Source: Paenisporosarcina cavernae (GTDB taxonomy: Bacteria; Bacillota; Bacilli; Bacillales_A; Planococcaceae). From it: DNA of 64,000 bases. The position numbers were made by a program, and so were the translations under genes. The stretch lies in assembly GCF_003595195.1 (NCBI RefSeq), contig NZ_CP032418.1:1748501-1812500 (forward strand), read 5' to 3'. Positions 8,288-16,334 of the stretch are shown in pieces. Position 1 is the first letter of the stretch; each line of letters opens with the position of its first letter. The notes beneath the pieces were generated by a model, which saw nothing but the letters and a program-made list of their open reading frames with translations, was not told the origin of the DNA and did no database searches.

Positions 8288-9139
8288 TCATACTATATTA
8301 AGATAGTTTTCTATTTCACCTGATTCTATTTTCTTAGAAAAGAACATGAATTCTCTTCCCTTCGATGGCTTGGCAATAGAGTAGTTGAGGTAATATTTTT
8401 TATGATTAAATTTTGAATAAAGTATTTCAATTTCATTCGCAATATCATATGTCAAAATCCAATATTTATTTTTCATTTTATTTTTTATAGCTTTAGCTAA
8501 TTTGACATGGTCTTCATGTAAATAAAAGTTCGTATAGAGTGCTGGTCCTTTTTGATAGTAAGGGGGATCAAAAAAAGTTAAAGATTTATGAGTATATTTA
8601 ATCTGAGACTCTATAAATTCTAACGCATCCATATTGCAAACTTTTATTTGATGTGCAAATGTAGAAATCTTTAATATTCTACTGATTATATCTTGCTTGT
8701 TAAATCTGCAATCAATTTTGTATTCACCTTCTTGATTTTTTCCACCTATTACTCCAGCTTTAATAATACCTGATCGATTAGTTCGATTTAAAAACAAAGT
8801 GGAAAATGCCAACTGTAATTCATCGGCATATTCCTTTTGACGTTGTATCTGCTTTTGGATGTGCCATGTATCGATATCAATTGGAGTATCTAAGATTAAT
8901 TTAATTAATTCATCAGTTCTTGTTAATACAATATGCCAAAGACAATATATACTTCTATCCACATCATTGATTATGATTTTTTTAACATCACCGTTAATTA
9001 GTAACTTGAGTGCAACTTCAGCTCCGCCAGCATATGGCTCAATATACGTTTTAATATTGTTTTTTTCTACTAAATACTTGATATATTGATATGTTTTGTT
9101 TTTACCACCAGGATATCTTAATGGGGAAAAGTTTACCAC
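8288..9139 (-). CDS. D12-class (Dam-type) DNA adenine methyltransferase
   Basis: 283 residues, normal length for the family. Motif I region SPLRYPGGKNKTYQYIKYLV with EPYAGGAEVALKLL, an aspartate for cofactor in IIINDVDRSIYCLW, and motif IV DPPY in LTFFDPPYYQKGPALY identify an N6-adenine methyltransferase of the D12 class that uses S-adenosylmethionine. The recognition site cannot be read from sequence. It is AT-richer than the phage core genes and follows, on the same strand, the ParB-like gene that starts at 10929 with about 60 bases between. No restriction endonuclease gene is adjacent. It could protect phage DNA, mark the lysogen, or serve as the self-marking half of a defence pair with its neighbour. 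Confidence 0.9.
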   Translation of the reverse strand: MVNFSPLRYPGGKNKTYQYIKYLVEKNNIKTYIEPYAGGAEVALKLLINGDVKKIIINDVDRSIYCLWHIVLTRTDELIKLILDTPIDIDTWHIQKQIQRQKEYADELQLAFSTLFLNRTNRSGIIKAGVIGGKNQEGEYKIDCRFNKQDIISRILKISTFAHQIKVCNMDALEFIESQIKYTHKSLTFFDPPYYQKGPALYTNFYLHEDHVKLAKAIKNKMKNKYWILTYDIANEIEILYSKFNHKKYYLNYSIAKPSKGREFMFFSKKIESGEIENYLNIV

Positions 9140-9198
9140 TCAATCACCTCAAATTAAATATAACTTAATTTTCTTAACTTGGCCATAAGTTAATAGTA

Positions 9199-10929
9199 CT
9201 AATCTGTTAATTTGAGGTAATTATGTATTAATATTAGATAAGGGGTGATTTTCTTATTAATCACTTCTTTTAATTCATTATAAAATGTATGTGAACTATT
9301 ATGAGCGATTAAATGTAAATAACTTACAAGTGCCTGATTGTCTATGTGAGATATTAAATTTTGGGTTTCTTGAAAGGACATCTTGTTATCACCTTGTACT
9401 AATTTTTCAAGAAGTTTATTATCCTTATTCATACTGTCAAGTATTTCTATAATGGATTTTGTATTTGCTTTAGAGTAATTCAAAGACTTATTTGTAATTA
9501 ACAAGTCTATTGATCTTTCGATTAATTGTCTTACTGAAGATGCAATCATATGTGGATATTTCTCAGGCTCTTCTAATGAAGTTATTTCAGATATTATGTT
9601 GTTTGTAACTTCCGAAATATCGATTACAACATTTCCTTTAACTAAAGAACTTATTGGAGTAAATAAATCATTGTTTTTCTTAATCCTAGTAGTCAACCTA
9701 TAATTATACCTTTCTACTTCTATCACAACACTGTGAGATTTCACTATTGAGTTGTTTTCTATTCTAGCTTGAATATTATATCTACCAGGTTGTGCATCAC
9801 CAGAAAATGTATTTGAAATAAGTTTCTTCCCAGAATGTATGAAGCTAACCTTACTAATCAAGTTTTCTCCATTTGAATCCGAAGCAACTTTAATTATTCT
9901 CGATAGATCGTAATCTTGGTACTCCCTGATAGATATGAAGTTCTTGTTAAGATCAAATAGAATTTTATACTCATCCTCATTATTTTCTTTCTCAGGATTA
10001 GAATCTGGTTTTATATCATCAGTATCTTTCTTTATATCAGAATCATTAAGATCTTCTTTGTCACTATTAACACCGTCTCCAACTATTGTCGCTGTAACCT
10101 CTTCTGCAGAATTAACTTGTCCTATCGGGTTAATATTCTCAAAAAATGAAGTTGCATTTTCTCTTAAATAAACATCTGTGACTGTTCCGTTCTTTAACAA
10201 AAAATACTCTATCATTTCACAGACTTTTTCATATACAATTTTATCCGTTAGTGATATTTCTTCTCCTCTTTTCAATCTAAAAATGCGTGTTTTTATTGAT
10301 GAAAAGCCGAAAAACCTTTCTATAGTAGTTGATATGCTTCTCTTTACAATTTGGTCATATAAATATTTTTTCGAATCGTCATTTTTAAGTTTGCTTAATA
10401 GTAATTTTTTAAAAGTAATTTTCCCTTGGTCATCAAAATTATCTTTCTCAATACTACTCCAGTGAATTTGGCCTACCCCATCTTGTTCCCCAGAATGCAA
10501 TTTTCTTACATGATTTCTTGCTGATTCTTCATCTGTATAAACTTTGGCACTGACTATCAAAGTACTTATGTCTTTAATATTTTTTAAATTAATTATAAAA
10601 GAATATAAGTCTTTGTATATTTCTCTTATAATTTCTAAATTCTCATCTTTGAAGAGTTTAATAGCTGTTAAGCGTCTATTTCCATCAAAAACAATATAAT
10701 TACCATCTTTTTCTAACACGATAAAATCTTCTAAGACAACTTCTGACTCAAAAATGTCTATTATTAAATTTTTTATTTTGTTTGGTCCCACTCTTTTTAA
10801 TTTTAGCATTGCTAAAATGGCGTCTATTTCATTAGTCACTTCGTGTGGGAAACGAGGATTTGAGTTAAATAGTTGTAAAATATCTGTATTCATGTCTCGA
10901 TGCTTTGGTTTTTCATAAATAAGAGTCAA
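9199..10929 (-). CDS. ParB/Srx-like N-terminal domain protein with Ig-like middle and helical C-terminus
   Basis: 576 residues from the TTG at 10929, chosen because GGAGG lies 10 bases upstream; the TTG at 10938 is only one base from it. Residues about 15-130 look ParB-like: NPRFP, then IVFDGNRRLTAIKL, equivalent to the GxRR box of ParB and sulfiredoxin folds. Residues about 270-310 form an Asp/Glu/Asn-rich linker. Residues about 325-410 are beta-rich (PGRYNIQARIENNS), like an Ig-type domain. The C-terminal 150 residues are helical (IASSVRQLIERSIDLLITN ... LHLIAHNSSHTFYNEL), resembling HEPN-like modules, with no certain catalytic motif. Its GC content is visibly lower than that of the structural genes. 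It precedes the D12 methyltransferase on the same strand. I do not recognise a described system; a DNA-marking or defence role is inference. Confidence 0.7.
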   Translation of the reverse strand: MTLIYEKPKHRDMNTDILQLFNSNPRFPHEVTNEIDAILAMLKLKRVGPNKIKNLIIDIFESEVVLEDFIVLEKDGNYIVFDGNRRLTAIKLFKDENLEIIREIYKDLYSFIINLKNIKDISTLIVSAKVYTDEESARNHVRKLHSGEQDGVGQIHWSSIEKDNFDDQGKITFKKLLLSKLKNDDSKKYLYDQIVKRSISTTIERFFGFSSIKTRIFRLKRGEEISLTDKIVYEKVCEMIEYFLLKNGTVTDVYLRENATSFFENINPIGQVNSAEEVTATIVGDGVNSDKEDLNDSDIKKDTDDIKPDSNPEKENNEDEYKILFDLNKNFISIREYQDYDLSRIIKVASDSNGENLISKVSFIHSGKKLISNTFSGDAQPGRYNIQARIENNSIVKSHSVVIEVERYNYRLTTRIKKNNDLFTPISSLVKGNVVIDISEVTNNIISEITSLEEPEKYPHMIASSVRQLIERSIDLLITNKSLNYSKANTKSIIEILDSMNKDNKLLEKLVQGDNKMSFQETQNLISHIDNQALVSYLHLIAHNSSHTFYNELKEVINKKITPYLILIHNYLKLTD

Positions 10930-10959
10930 GATTCTCAAACCTCCAGTTTTTTGATTAAT

Positions 10960-10965
10960 ATTATA
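10960..10965 (-). promoter_or_regulatory. Putative -10 of the ParB-like/methyltransferase cassette
   Basis: TATAAT on the minus strand, 31 bases upstream of the TTG start at 10929 and just after the lysis-operon terminator. No good -35 hexamer is visible at 17 bp. It suggests the cassette has its own promoter and is expressed in the lysogen. Confidence 0.4.
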
Positions 10966-11011
10966 ACAACGAAAATGCCAATAATACTGTTTTCGACAAA
11001 ATTAGACAAAA

Positions 11012-11040
11012 TAAAAAAGCCCCACTCAAAGAGCAGAGCT
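11012..11040 (-). terminator. Terminator at the end of the late/lysis operon
   Basis: On the minus strand AGCTCTGCTC-TTT-GAGTGGGGCT (with G-U pairs) is followed by TTTTTTATTTT, right after the endolysin stop codon. Confidence 0.75.
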
Positions 11041-11045
11041 AAAAG

Positions 11046-11903
11046 TTATTTAGTTTCATCTATCAAATATGTTTGCCATCCAAAAGTCTCATCAATTTTC
11101 ATTCGAGCTTCCTCTGCAGATTCTTTCGTACTGAATGTTCCTGTGTATATTCTATACATTGGATTAAACTCAGTAGATTCTGCTGCTTCATACAATATCC
11201 ATCCAAACTTCTCTTTCATCTTTTCCAACGCTTCAGCAAATGACTTAGCACTTCCAAATGTTCCGGTCTTAATTCTGTAAACACCTGGTGTAACCGTTTT
11301 TGGTTTTGTTAATAACTCAGTTATAGTCGCAAGAGTTACAGGACCAGCATTACCATCCACGACTAAATCGTGCTCTTTTTGAAATTGTTTAATTGCAGCA
11401 GTTGTTTTTGGACCATTGATGCCATCCACTTCTATCGATGCTCCTAGCTTGTTCAACTTCTCTTGGAGTTCCACCACTTCCGGAATGGCCATATAGAGTT
11501 CAGGATTCACTGCATTAGATTGTCCAGTAGCCCATTTCCCATCGTGTATTTCAAAATGAAGGTGTTGTGCAGTAGATGAACCCGTTGAACCCATGTATGC
11601 AATGACTTCACCTTGCTTCACCTTTTGGCCCACCTTAACTTGAATAGATCCATCACGCAAATGAGCGTAATTCGTTTCAAATGTTTTGCCGTGAATGTTG
11701 TGTCGCAACAGAACTATGTTTCCGTATGTTCCGAGTGGTCCAACACGAATAACAGTTCCATCAGCTGCAGCATGAATTGGTACATTGCCCTTTTGTGCAA
11801 TATCGACTCCTTGATGCCAAGACCTTACTTTGCGAATTGGATGATTGCGCCATCCAAATGGGGATGTAATTCTCCCCTCACATGGTTTAATGAAGTTGGC
11901 CAT
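11046..11903 (-). CDS. Endolysin: M23 peptidase, peptidoglycan-binding and SPOR domains
   Basis: 285 residues. Residues about 8-140 form an M23 zinc metallopeptidase: SPFGWRNHPIRKVRSWHQGV with zinc ligands H and D (WHQGVDIA) and the HLHFE motif. Residues about 147-200 are a PG_binding_1 domain (VDGINGPKTTAAIKQFQKEH). Residues about 208-283 carry two SPOR-like half repeats (YRIKTGTFGSAKSFAEAL and YRIYTGTFSTKESAEEARMK). The enzyme would cut peptide cross-links at lysis. It lies one base after the holin gene stop. The domain order catalytic, PG_binding_1, SPOR is a little unusual for an endolysin and recalls host cell-wall enzymes. Confidence 0.9.
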   Translation of the reverse strand: MANFIKPCEGRITSPFGWRNHPIRKVRSWHQGVDIAQKGNVPIHAAADGTVIRVGPLGTYGNIVLLRHNIHGKTFETNYAHLRDGSIQVKVGQKVKQGEVIAYMGSTGSSTAQHLHFEIHDGKWATGQSNAVNPELYMAIPEVVELQEKLNKLGASIEVDGINGPKTTAAIKQFQKEHDLVVDGNAGPVTLATITELLTKPKTVTPGVYRIKTGTFGSAKSFAEALEKMKEKFGWILYEAAESTEFNPMYRIYTGTFSTKESAEEARMKIDETFGWQTYLIDETK

Positions 11904-11904
11904 C

Positions 11905-12159
11905 TTACTCCAACTCCTTCACTTGAGAAAGTTGTGCGGCTTTTCGTGCTTTACGTGTCACGTTGTTATTCTTCCACCATGCCCAAATTCCTGTTACTAC
12001 TGTCAAAGTCGACGTTAAGGCATACTCCACTGATTCATCTTCAAAGGGTAATGGAGAGTACCCCTGGTTGACAAGTAATTGATTTAGCATAGCTACTGCA
12101 AATAGAGTGGTGCGGATGATCATACCTTTATCGAATGGTGCACTAGTTTTTTCCGTCAT
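11905..12159 (-). CDS. Holin, phi-LC3 type
   Basis: 84 residues with two hydrophobic segments (MIIRTTLFAVAMLNQLLV and LTSTLTVVTGIWAWW) separated by a short turn (SPLPFEDESVE) and a charged C-terminus (NVTRKARKAAQL). This is the pattern of phi-LC3/SPP1-type holins, which make the membrane lesion that releases or activates the endolysin. RBS AGGAGG upstream. Lies between the XhlA-like gene and the endolysin. Confidence 0.87.
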   Translation of the reverse strand: MTEKTSAPFDKGMIIRTTLFAVAMLNQLLVNQGYSPLPFEDESVEYALTSTLTVVTGIWAWWKNNNVTRKARKAAQLSQVKELE

Positions 12160-12174
12160 GTGAATGACCTCCTA

Positions 12175-12483
12175 TTAGTTAATGACTTGCGACAAAATAA
12201 ATAGCCCTAACGGTGTGATTATCGAGAAGATAATACCGATGGACCATTTCATGGATGTTTTAAATTCGTTCAGTTGTTTATCAAGATTCTCCGCACAATT
12301 GAGTGCTTTTTTGGCAATGTCGTCTGTTAGATCGATTTTCTCGCCTAGTGACCCAACGTCTTTTTTGAGCTCAAGTGCAGAATCTATCTTGCCTTCTACC
12401 CTTGCGAAATTCACATTCAGTGCGTTCACGCTCTTTGTCATTTCGTGTATGGCAGTGCTTTGTGTTGTTTCTTGAACAGTCAT
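12175..12483 (-). CDS. XhlA-like holin/lysis accessory protein
   Basis: 102 residues: a long amphipathic helix or coiled coil (residues about 5-78, including VEGKIDSALELKKDVGSLGE) ending in a single transmembrane segment (WSIGIIFSIITPLGLFILSQV) at the C-terminus. This matches the XhlA/hemolysin-XhlA family, which acts with a holin in PBSX-type lysis cassettes. Starts with ATG 16 bases before the holin gene region; the stop lies 15 bases from the holin start. Confidence 0.8.
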   Translation of the reverse strand: MTVQETTQSTAIHEMTKSVNALNVNFARVEGKIDSALELKKDVGSLGEKIDLTDDIAKKALNCAENLDKQLNEFKTSMKWSIGIIFSIITPLGLFILSQVIN

Positions 12484-12502
12484 CGGATCACTTCCTCATT
12501 AG

Positions 12503-12536
12503 AAAAAGCACTTACTCGATGGAGTAGGTGCTTTAA
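12503..12536. terminator. Bidirectional terminator between structural and lysis genes
   Basis: Stem AAAGCACTTACTC/GAGTAGGTGCTTT with loop GATG. A T-rich tail is present on the minus strand (CTTTTTCT). It could separate the membrane-protein gene from the lysis operon. Confidence 0.65.
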
Positions 12537-12543
12537 AATTTTC

Positions 12544-12957
12544 TCATATAAATATGGTTTTAATAGATATCACAAACAATATTACTGCAATTAATCCCAG
12601 AACATTTGCTGAAAATTCGTAACCGTGCAAATTTAACTGATAAATACCATAACAGAATATTGTTAAGTAAATAAATTTGATAGTGATCCCTAAAATCCAT
12701 TGAAATGTTGTGATATCTTGAAATGATTCATACACTTCAGGATTGCTTTCAATAAAGTTGTATCTTCTTTCCTCCTCGATTACATTTTGTTTACGATATG
12801 GTTCATAGACAAAGTAGAAGTAACCGAAAAGAAAAATGGTTAGTGGAGCAATAAAATCATGAAGATAAACTATTGAATATAGAATCAACAACATGTTCAC
12901 AATAAAGACATGTGTTTTCCAATGAAATTGAAAAAAATACGATTTTTCTACAAACAA
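12544..12957 (-). CDS. Phage membrane protein of unknown function
   Basis: 137 residues with four predicted membrane segments: VFIVNMLLILYSIVYLHDF, PLTIFLFGYFYFVY, WILGITIKFIYLTIFCYGIY and NVLGLIAVILFVISIKTIFI. Between segments 2 and 3 is a charged cytosolic-type loop (EPYRKQNVIEEERRYNFIE). Not recognised. Its AT-richness and its position between the ejection-protein gene and the lysis genes, with a terminator directly after it, fit an accessory gene of the moron type, for example superinfection exclusion. That role is inference. Confidence 0.6.
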   Translation of the reverse strand: MFVEKSYFFQFHWKTHVFIVNMLLILYSIVYLHDFIAPLTIFLFGYFYFVYEPYRKQNVIEEERRYNFIESNPEVYESFQDITTFQWILGITIKFIYLTIFCYGIYQLNLHGYEFSANVLGLIAVILFVISIKTIFI

Positions 12958-12968
12958 ATTTATCCCTC

Positions 12969-15900
12969 CTATTCCTTAATTTTTAATTCTTCTAAAACTC
13001 TATTTACCTCTTTTGTACGTTCAGTTTCCGATAAAGATTCATCGTTTAATATTTCCTTTATTTTACGCTTAACGGAATCCTCTCGTCTAGTGATCATTAA
13101 ATAATCGTAAAACTCTTTCCCTACATCTCGAGATTTTGCTGTTTCATAGTCTGCGGTTTGATTTGCAGAAAGAGGTCTAAATTCATTTTTATAGTATTTT
13201 TTAGCTTCATCAGTAGCTGAAGGTCCGAAAAGTATGGATTTTATTAAGTTTTCATAATTTCTCTCAACTGGATACTTTAATTCTTCTTTATCTCCAAATA
13301 GCGGAATTGATTTGCCGGTTCCTTTTCCGTCCTTAAATTGCCCTTCATCTCTAAGTGTCTCAGTTCCATTTAAAGTTTTCTTTATTTGATTTCCACCAAA
13401 CGGAGGTAATAATTTAAATAAAGGATCTTGAATAGCTTCCATAGAGACCAATCCTGTACCGAATCTTTGTGGATTTCTTGAACCGAATAATTCTTCTCTA
13501 GTCGGACCATCAAATGGACCCGCTTTACCATATTCTGGGTACAAGTTAGCAAAGAATTGGCCTAAAGGAACGTTACTGGCAATTTCACCAGCCATTGTAC
13601 CGGCTCTTTGGAGAGGTGTAAGTCCTGGTTCACTTGCATCCAGTGCTGCATCTATAGGATCAAATGTTACAGAAGAACCCCTTGTCTCTTCCATGACTTT
13701 ATTTAAAACAAAATTCGATGCAAACAACAGTGCTAATCCACCAAAATCTTTTTCCATTTTCATGTCGTTCATGACTCTCCACAAGTTACCTACTTCGAGT
13801 GTAAATGGTGCTATCAGCTGCGTAACTTTCGCTTTCTGTGCTAAAGGAACTTCACCAACACCGCGACCAGCAACTAACCGACGAGTATTTTCATCCGCAT
13901 ATTTAATAGGATTTGCAACCTTTAACTTCAAACCCTTCTCATACGCTGAATTCCATACAAATGATGTTCCGGTTCTATCCGCTACTTCCATTAGCCACTC
14001 TGCGGCTTTTTGTGGTTGATCTAACCATTTCTCATCAAATTTTCGATACTTAGAATCTAAATATCTTTCTTTTAAAAAAGCAGATTGATGGATTGGTTCA
14101 TTTTTATTCATAAATGCTTTGATGGTTCTTGAAGCACCTTTTCCTGCCTGTTCTTTCGCAAAAGCAATTCCTAATGGCACATTTGCTACTTGAGCTAAGG
14201 TAGATGAAAGATTTCCAAGAATAGTATTCGTTTTTACACGGTTATTTACCCATGTTAAGGCTGCCATTTTCTTTCGCCCAACAATATCTTGAACGATACG
14301 ATCAAAAAATGGATTCGTTTTTCCTGCCAAATCGCCAGAATATTTATCTAAGAAGTTCAGGAATTCATTTAAATTTCTTGTTTCGTTTGTTTGATCAGCA
14401 AGTTCATTTTTTAAGTTGCGAAAGTTTGGGATATTCAAGTCAATATTTTTTGCGTACGAAGCTGCAGGAATATAGTTAAGGAAACCTCCAACCGCATCGC
14501 TACTGTATTTCCCATTTCCTCTTCGTTGCATAAAACCTGCCCACTTAGTCCTAGGTTTAGTGAAATCTGACGCGCCAACTAAATGTGGATCGATGGCTGC
14601 AGGAGTATCAAAAATATTTTTCAAACCAGTCCAACTACTGAATTCCTGAAAATGGCGGTAATAGTTATCTCGTTTTGGTACCTGTTTGCTTGGGTTATTT
14701 GGATATACAATTGCTCTTGCGGCATTTACTTCATCTATGAGATTATCGTATTTTTCTCTAAACCATTTATCTGCCTCAACAACTTTCTGCCAATCGTTTG
14801 GTGCCTTTTGCTGCAATGTTGGTAGGTCAATCACTTTTTCTCCGTAATCTTGTACCAAGCGAGAAAGCTTAGATCCTTTTTTAATCCCCATACCTTTAAC
14901 TATTTTTTCATCAAGCTCTTTTAATAGTTGTTCTTGCATATCTACATATGATTTTTTAGAAGCATCTAAATCACCTAATACTCTTGCTGTGATGGGTGAA
15001 TCTTTGCCAAAAACCTCGTTAAAGTTTCTATATACATCATTTGTGTATTTTTTTAAAGGTTTAATGTCCTTCAATTCAGAAACATCTACACCCTTAGTTA
15101 ACTCTCCCATGTCAGCTTTGAAGCTTGGACCATCTGGAGGTGTGGCCACATTCTTATTCGAGCTAATCGTTTCGCTCTTATTAAATGGCAAGTCCCGACT
15201 TGACGTATTCTTCACGTCTTTCCCGTTATACGCATCCATCAGTTCTGCATGACTTGGACGGTTAGGATTGATAGAGAAAGGAATATCTGATTTCGGTTCT
15301 GATTTTTTAACTGAATCCACAAATATCTTTTTAGCTGCAGGACTTAACTCTGGCTTTTTGACTTTTGAGGCAAGCTTCGACAAGCCTAATGTCGCGAGTG
15401 GATCTAATACGGCTCCAGCACCTGTTTCGATTCCAAACTGCGCAAGATTCTGCTTCCAGTTTGTGTCGTTTGGATTGAGTGCTTCACGTCCACCAATTTC
15501 AATTGCGGACATAATTGCTCCGACTGCAGCACCCTCTTTGCTTGTTTCTTTCGCAAGTTTCTTTGCAGTTTCTTTTGTAAGTGGCTTAGACAAGATATCT
15601 TTGGCCGTATTGGCACCTAGTTTTGTTCCCTTCAGTCCTTTAGCGAGAGCTGCACCTGGAACAAGATAACCGGTTAAATCCGCTAACATGTCCACTCCGC
15701 CACCTTCTCCAAGCTTACGCTTAGTTAGGTAGTCAGGAAGTTCCCCGTTTCGCATTCGCTTGTCCAAGTTGCCCATGATGCCCATCGATGCTGAGTTGGT
15801 AGCACGTCCTGCGAAACGATCAACCGAATCAAATTGCTTGGACTTTTCTTTATCAAACTCCATTGCGCTTTTCATCATGGCATCTCCAAATCCAACATCA

Positions 15901-16328
15901 TCAAATGGATTGGCTGCTTTCACTGCTCGCTTACCAGCATTCACTAAGTCCAAAAAGAAATTACCATCATCTTTCTTCGCATGTTTATTCTTATCGACAC
16001 GAAGGAACCCTAAAATACTATCTAGCTTGTCTTTATCCGGCTCGTTTGAGTTGCTCTCTTTTTTGTTCTTCACTAATTCATCGATGACAGAAGTATCTTC
16101 TTTTTTCTTTTTCGCTTCTTTTGCTGCCTTTTCACGCGCACTTTTTTGTTCCTTCATTTCTGCTTCAAATGCTCGAACTCGTTCGTTGTATGCTGCCTTT
16201 TCAAGTTCAGCACGCGCTTTCGTATAACCGATGTCTCGAGCAGTTGCTAAGCCTGAATCATAGGAACCCTTACCAAAACGCTTTTCAAACGTATCTTGGT
16301 ATTTACTTCGATTAAAGTTCGTTGCCAT
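12969..16328 (-). CDS. Large virion (ejection/internal) protein
   Basis: 1119 residues. The N-terminal 100 residues include a lysine/glutamate-rich coiled coil (EAEMKEQKSAREKAAKEAKK). Residues about 205-225 are hydrophobic (LADLTGYLVPGAALAKGLKG), followed by glycine/alanine-rich stretches (SKEGAAVGAIMSAIEIGG). The region around 690-870 (MAALTWVNNRVKTNTILGNL, TQLIAPFTLEVGNLWRVMND) resembles large polyvalent-protein modules seen in virion proteins. No enzyme motif was found. Its size, position after the muramidase-like protein and lack of tape-measure repeats suggest a protein packaged in the head and ejected with the DNA. It starts 7 bases after the stop of the preceding gene. Confidence 0.65.
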   Translation of the reverse strand: MATNFNRSKYQDTFEKRFGKGSYDSGLATARDIGYTKARAELEKAAYNERVRAFEAEMKEQKSAREKAAKEAKKKKEDTSVIDELVKNKKESNSNEPDKDKLDSILGFLRVDKNKHAKKDDGNFFLDLVNAGKRAVKAANPFDDVGFGDAMMKSAMEFDKEKSKQFDSVDRFAGRATNSASMGIMGNLDKRMRNGELPDYLTKRKLGEGGGVDMLADLTGYLVPGAALAKGLKGTKLGANTAKDILSKPLTKETAKKLAKETSKEGAAVGAIMSAIEIGGREALNPNDTNWKQNLAQFGIETGAGAVLDPLATLGLSKLASKVKKPELSPAAKKIFVDSVKKSEPKSDIPFSINPNRPSHAELMDAYNGKDVKNTSSRDLPFNKSETISSNKNVATPPDGPSFKADMGELTKGVDVSELKDIKPLKKYTNDVYRNFNEVFGKDSPITARVLGDLDASKKSYVDMQEQLLKELDEKIVKGMGIKKGSKLSRLVQDYGEKVIDLPTLQQKAPNDWQKVVEADKWFREKYDNLIDEVNAARAIVYPNNPSKQVPKRDNYYRHFQEFSSWTGLKNIFDTPAAIDPHLVGASDFTKPRTKWAGFMQRRGNGKYSSDAVGGFLNYIPAASYAKNIDLNIPNFRNLKNELADQTNETRNLNEFLNFLDKYSGDLAGKTNPFFDRIVQDIVGRKKMAALTWVNNRVKTNTILGNLSSTLAQVANVPLGIAFAKEQAGKGASRTIKAFMNKNEPIHQSAFLKERYLDSKYRKFDEKWLDQPQKAAEWLMEVADRTGTSFVWNSAYEKGLKLKVANPIKYADENTRRLVAGRGVGEVPLAQKAKVTQLIAPFTLEVGNLWRVMNDMKMEKDFGGLALLFASNFVLNKVMEETRGSSVTFDPIDAALDASEPGLTPLQRAGTMAGEIASNVPLGQFFANLYPEYGKAGPFDGPTREELFGSRNPQRFGTGLVSMEAIQDPLFKLLPPFGGNQIKKTLNGTETLRDEGQFKDGKGTGKSIPLFGDKEELKYPVERNYENLIKSILFGPSATDEAKKYYKNEFRPLSANQTADYETAKSRDVGKEFYDYLMITRREDSVKRKIKEILNDESLSETERTKEVNRVLEELKIKE

Positions 16329-16334
16329 TTCCTA

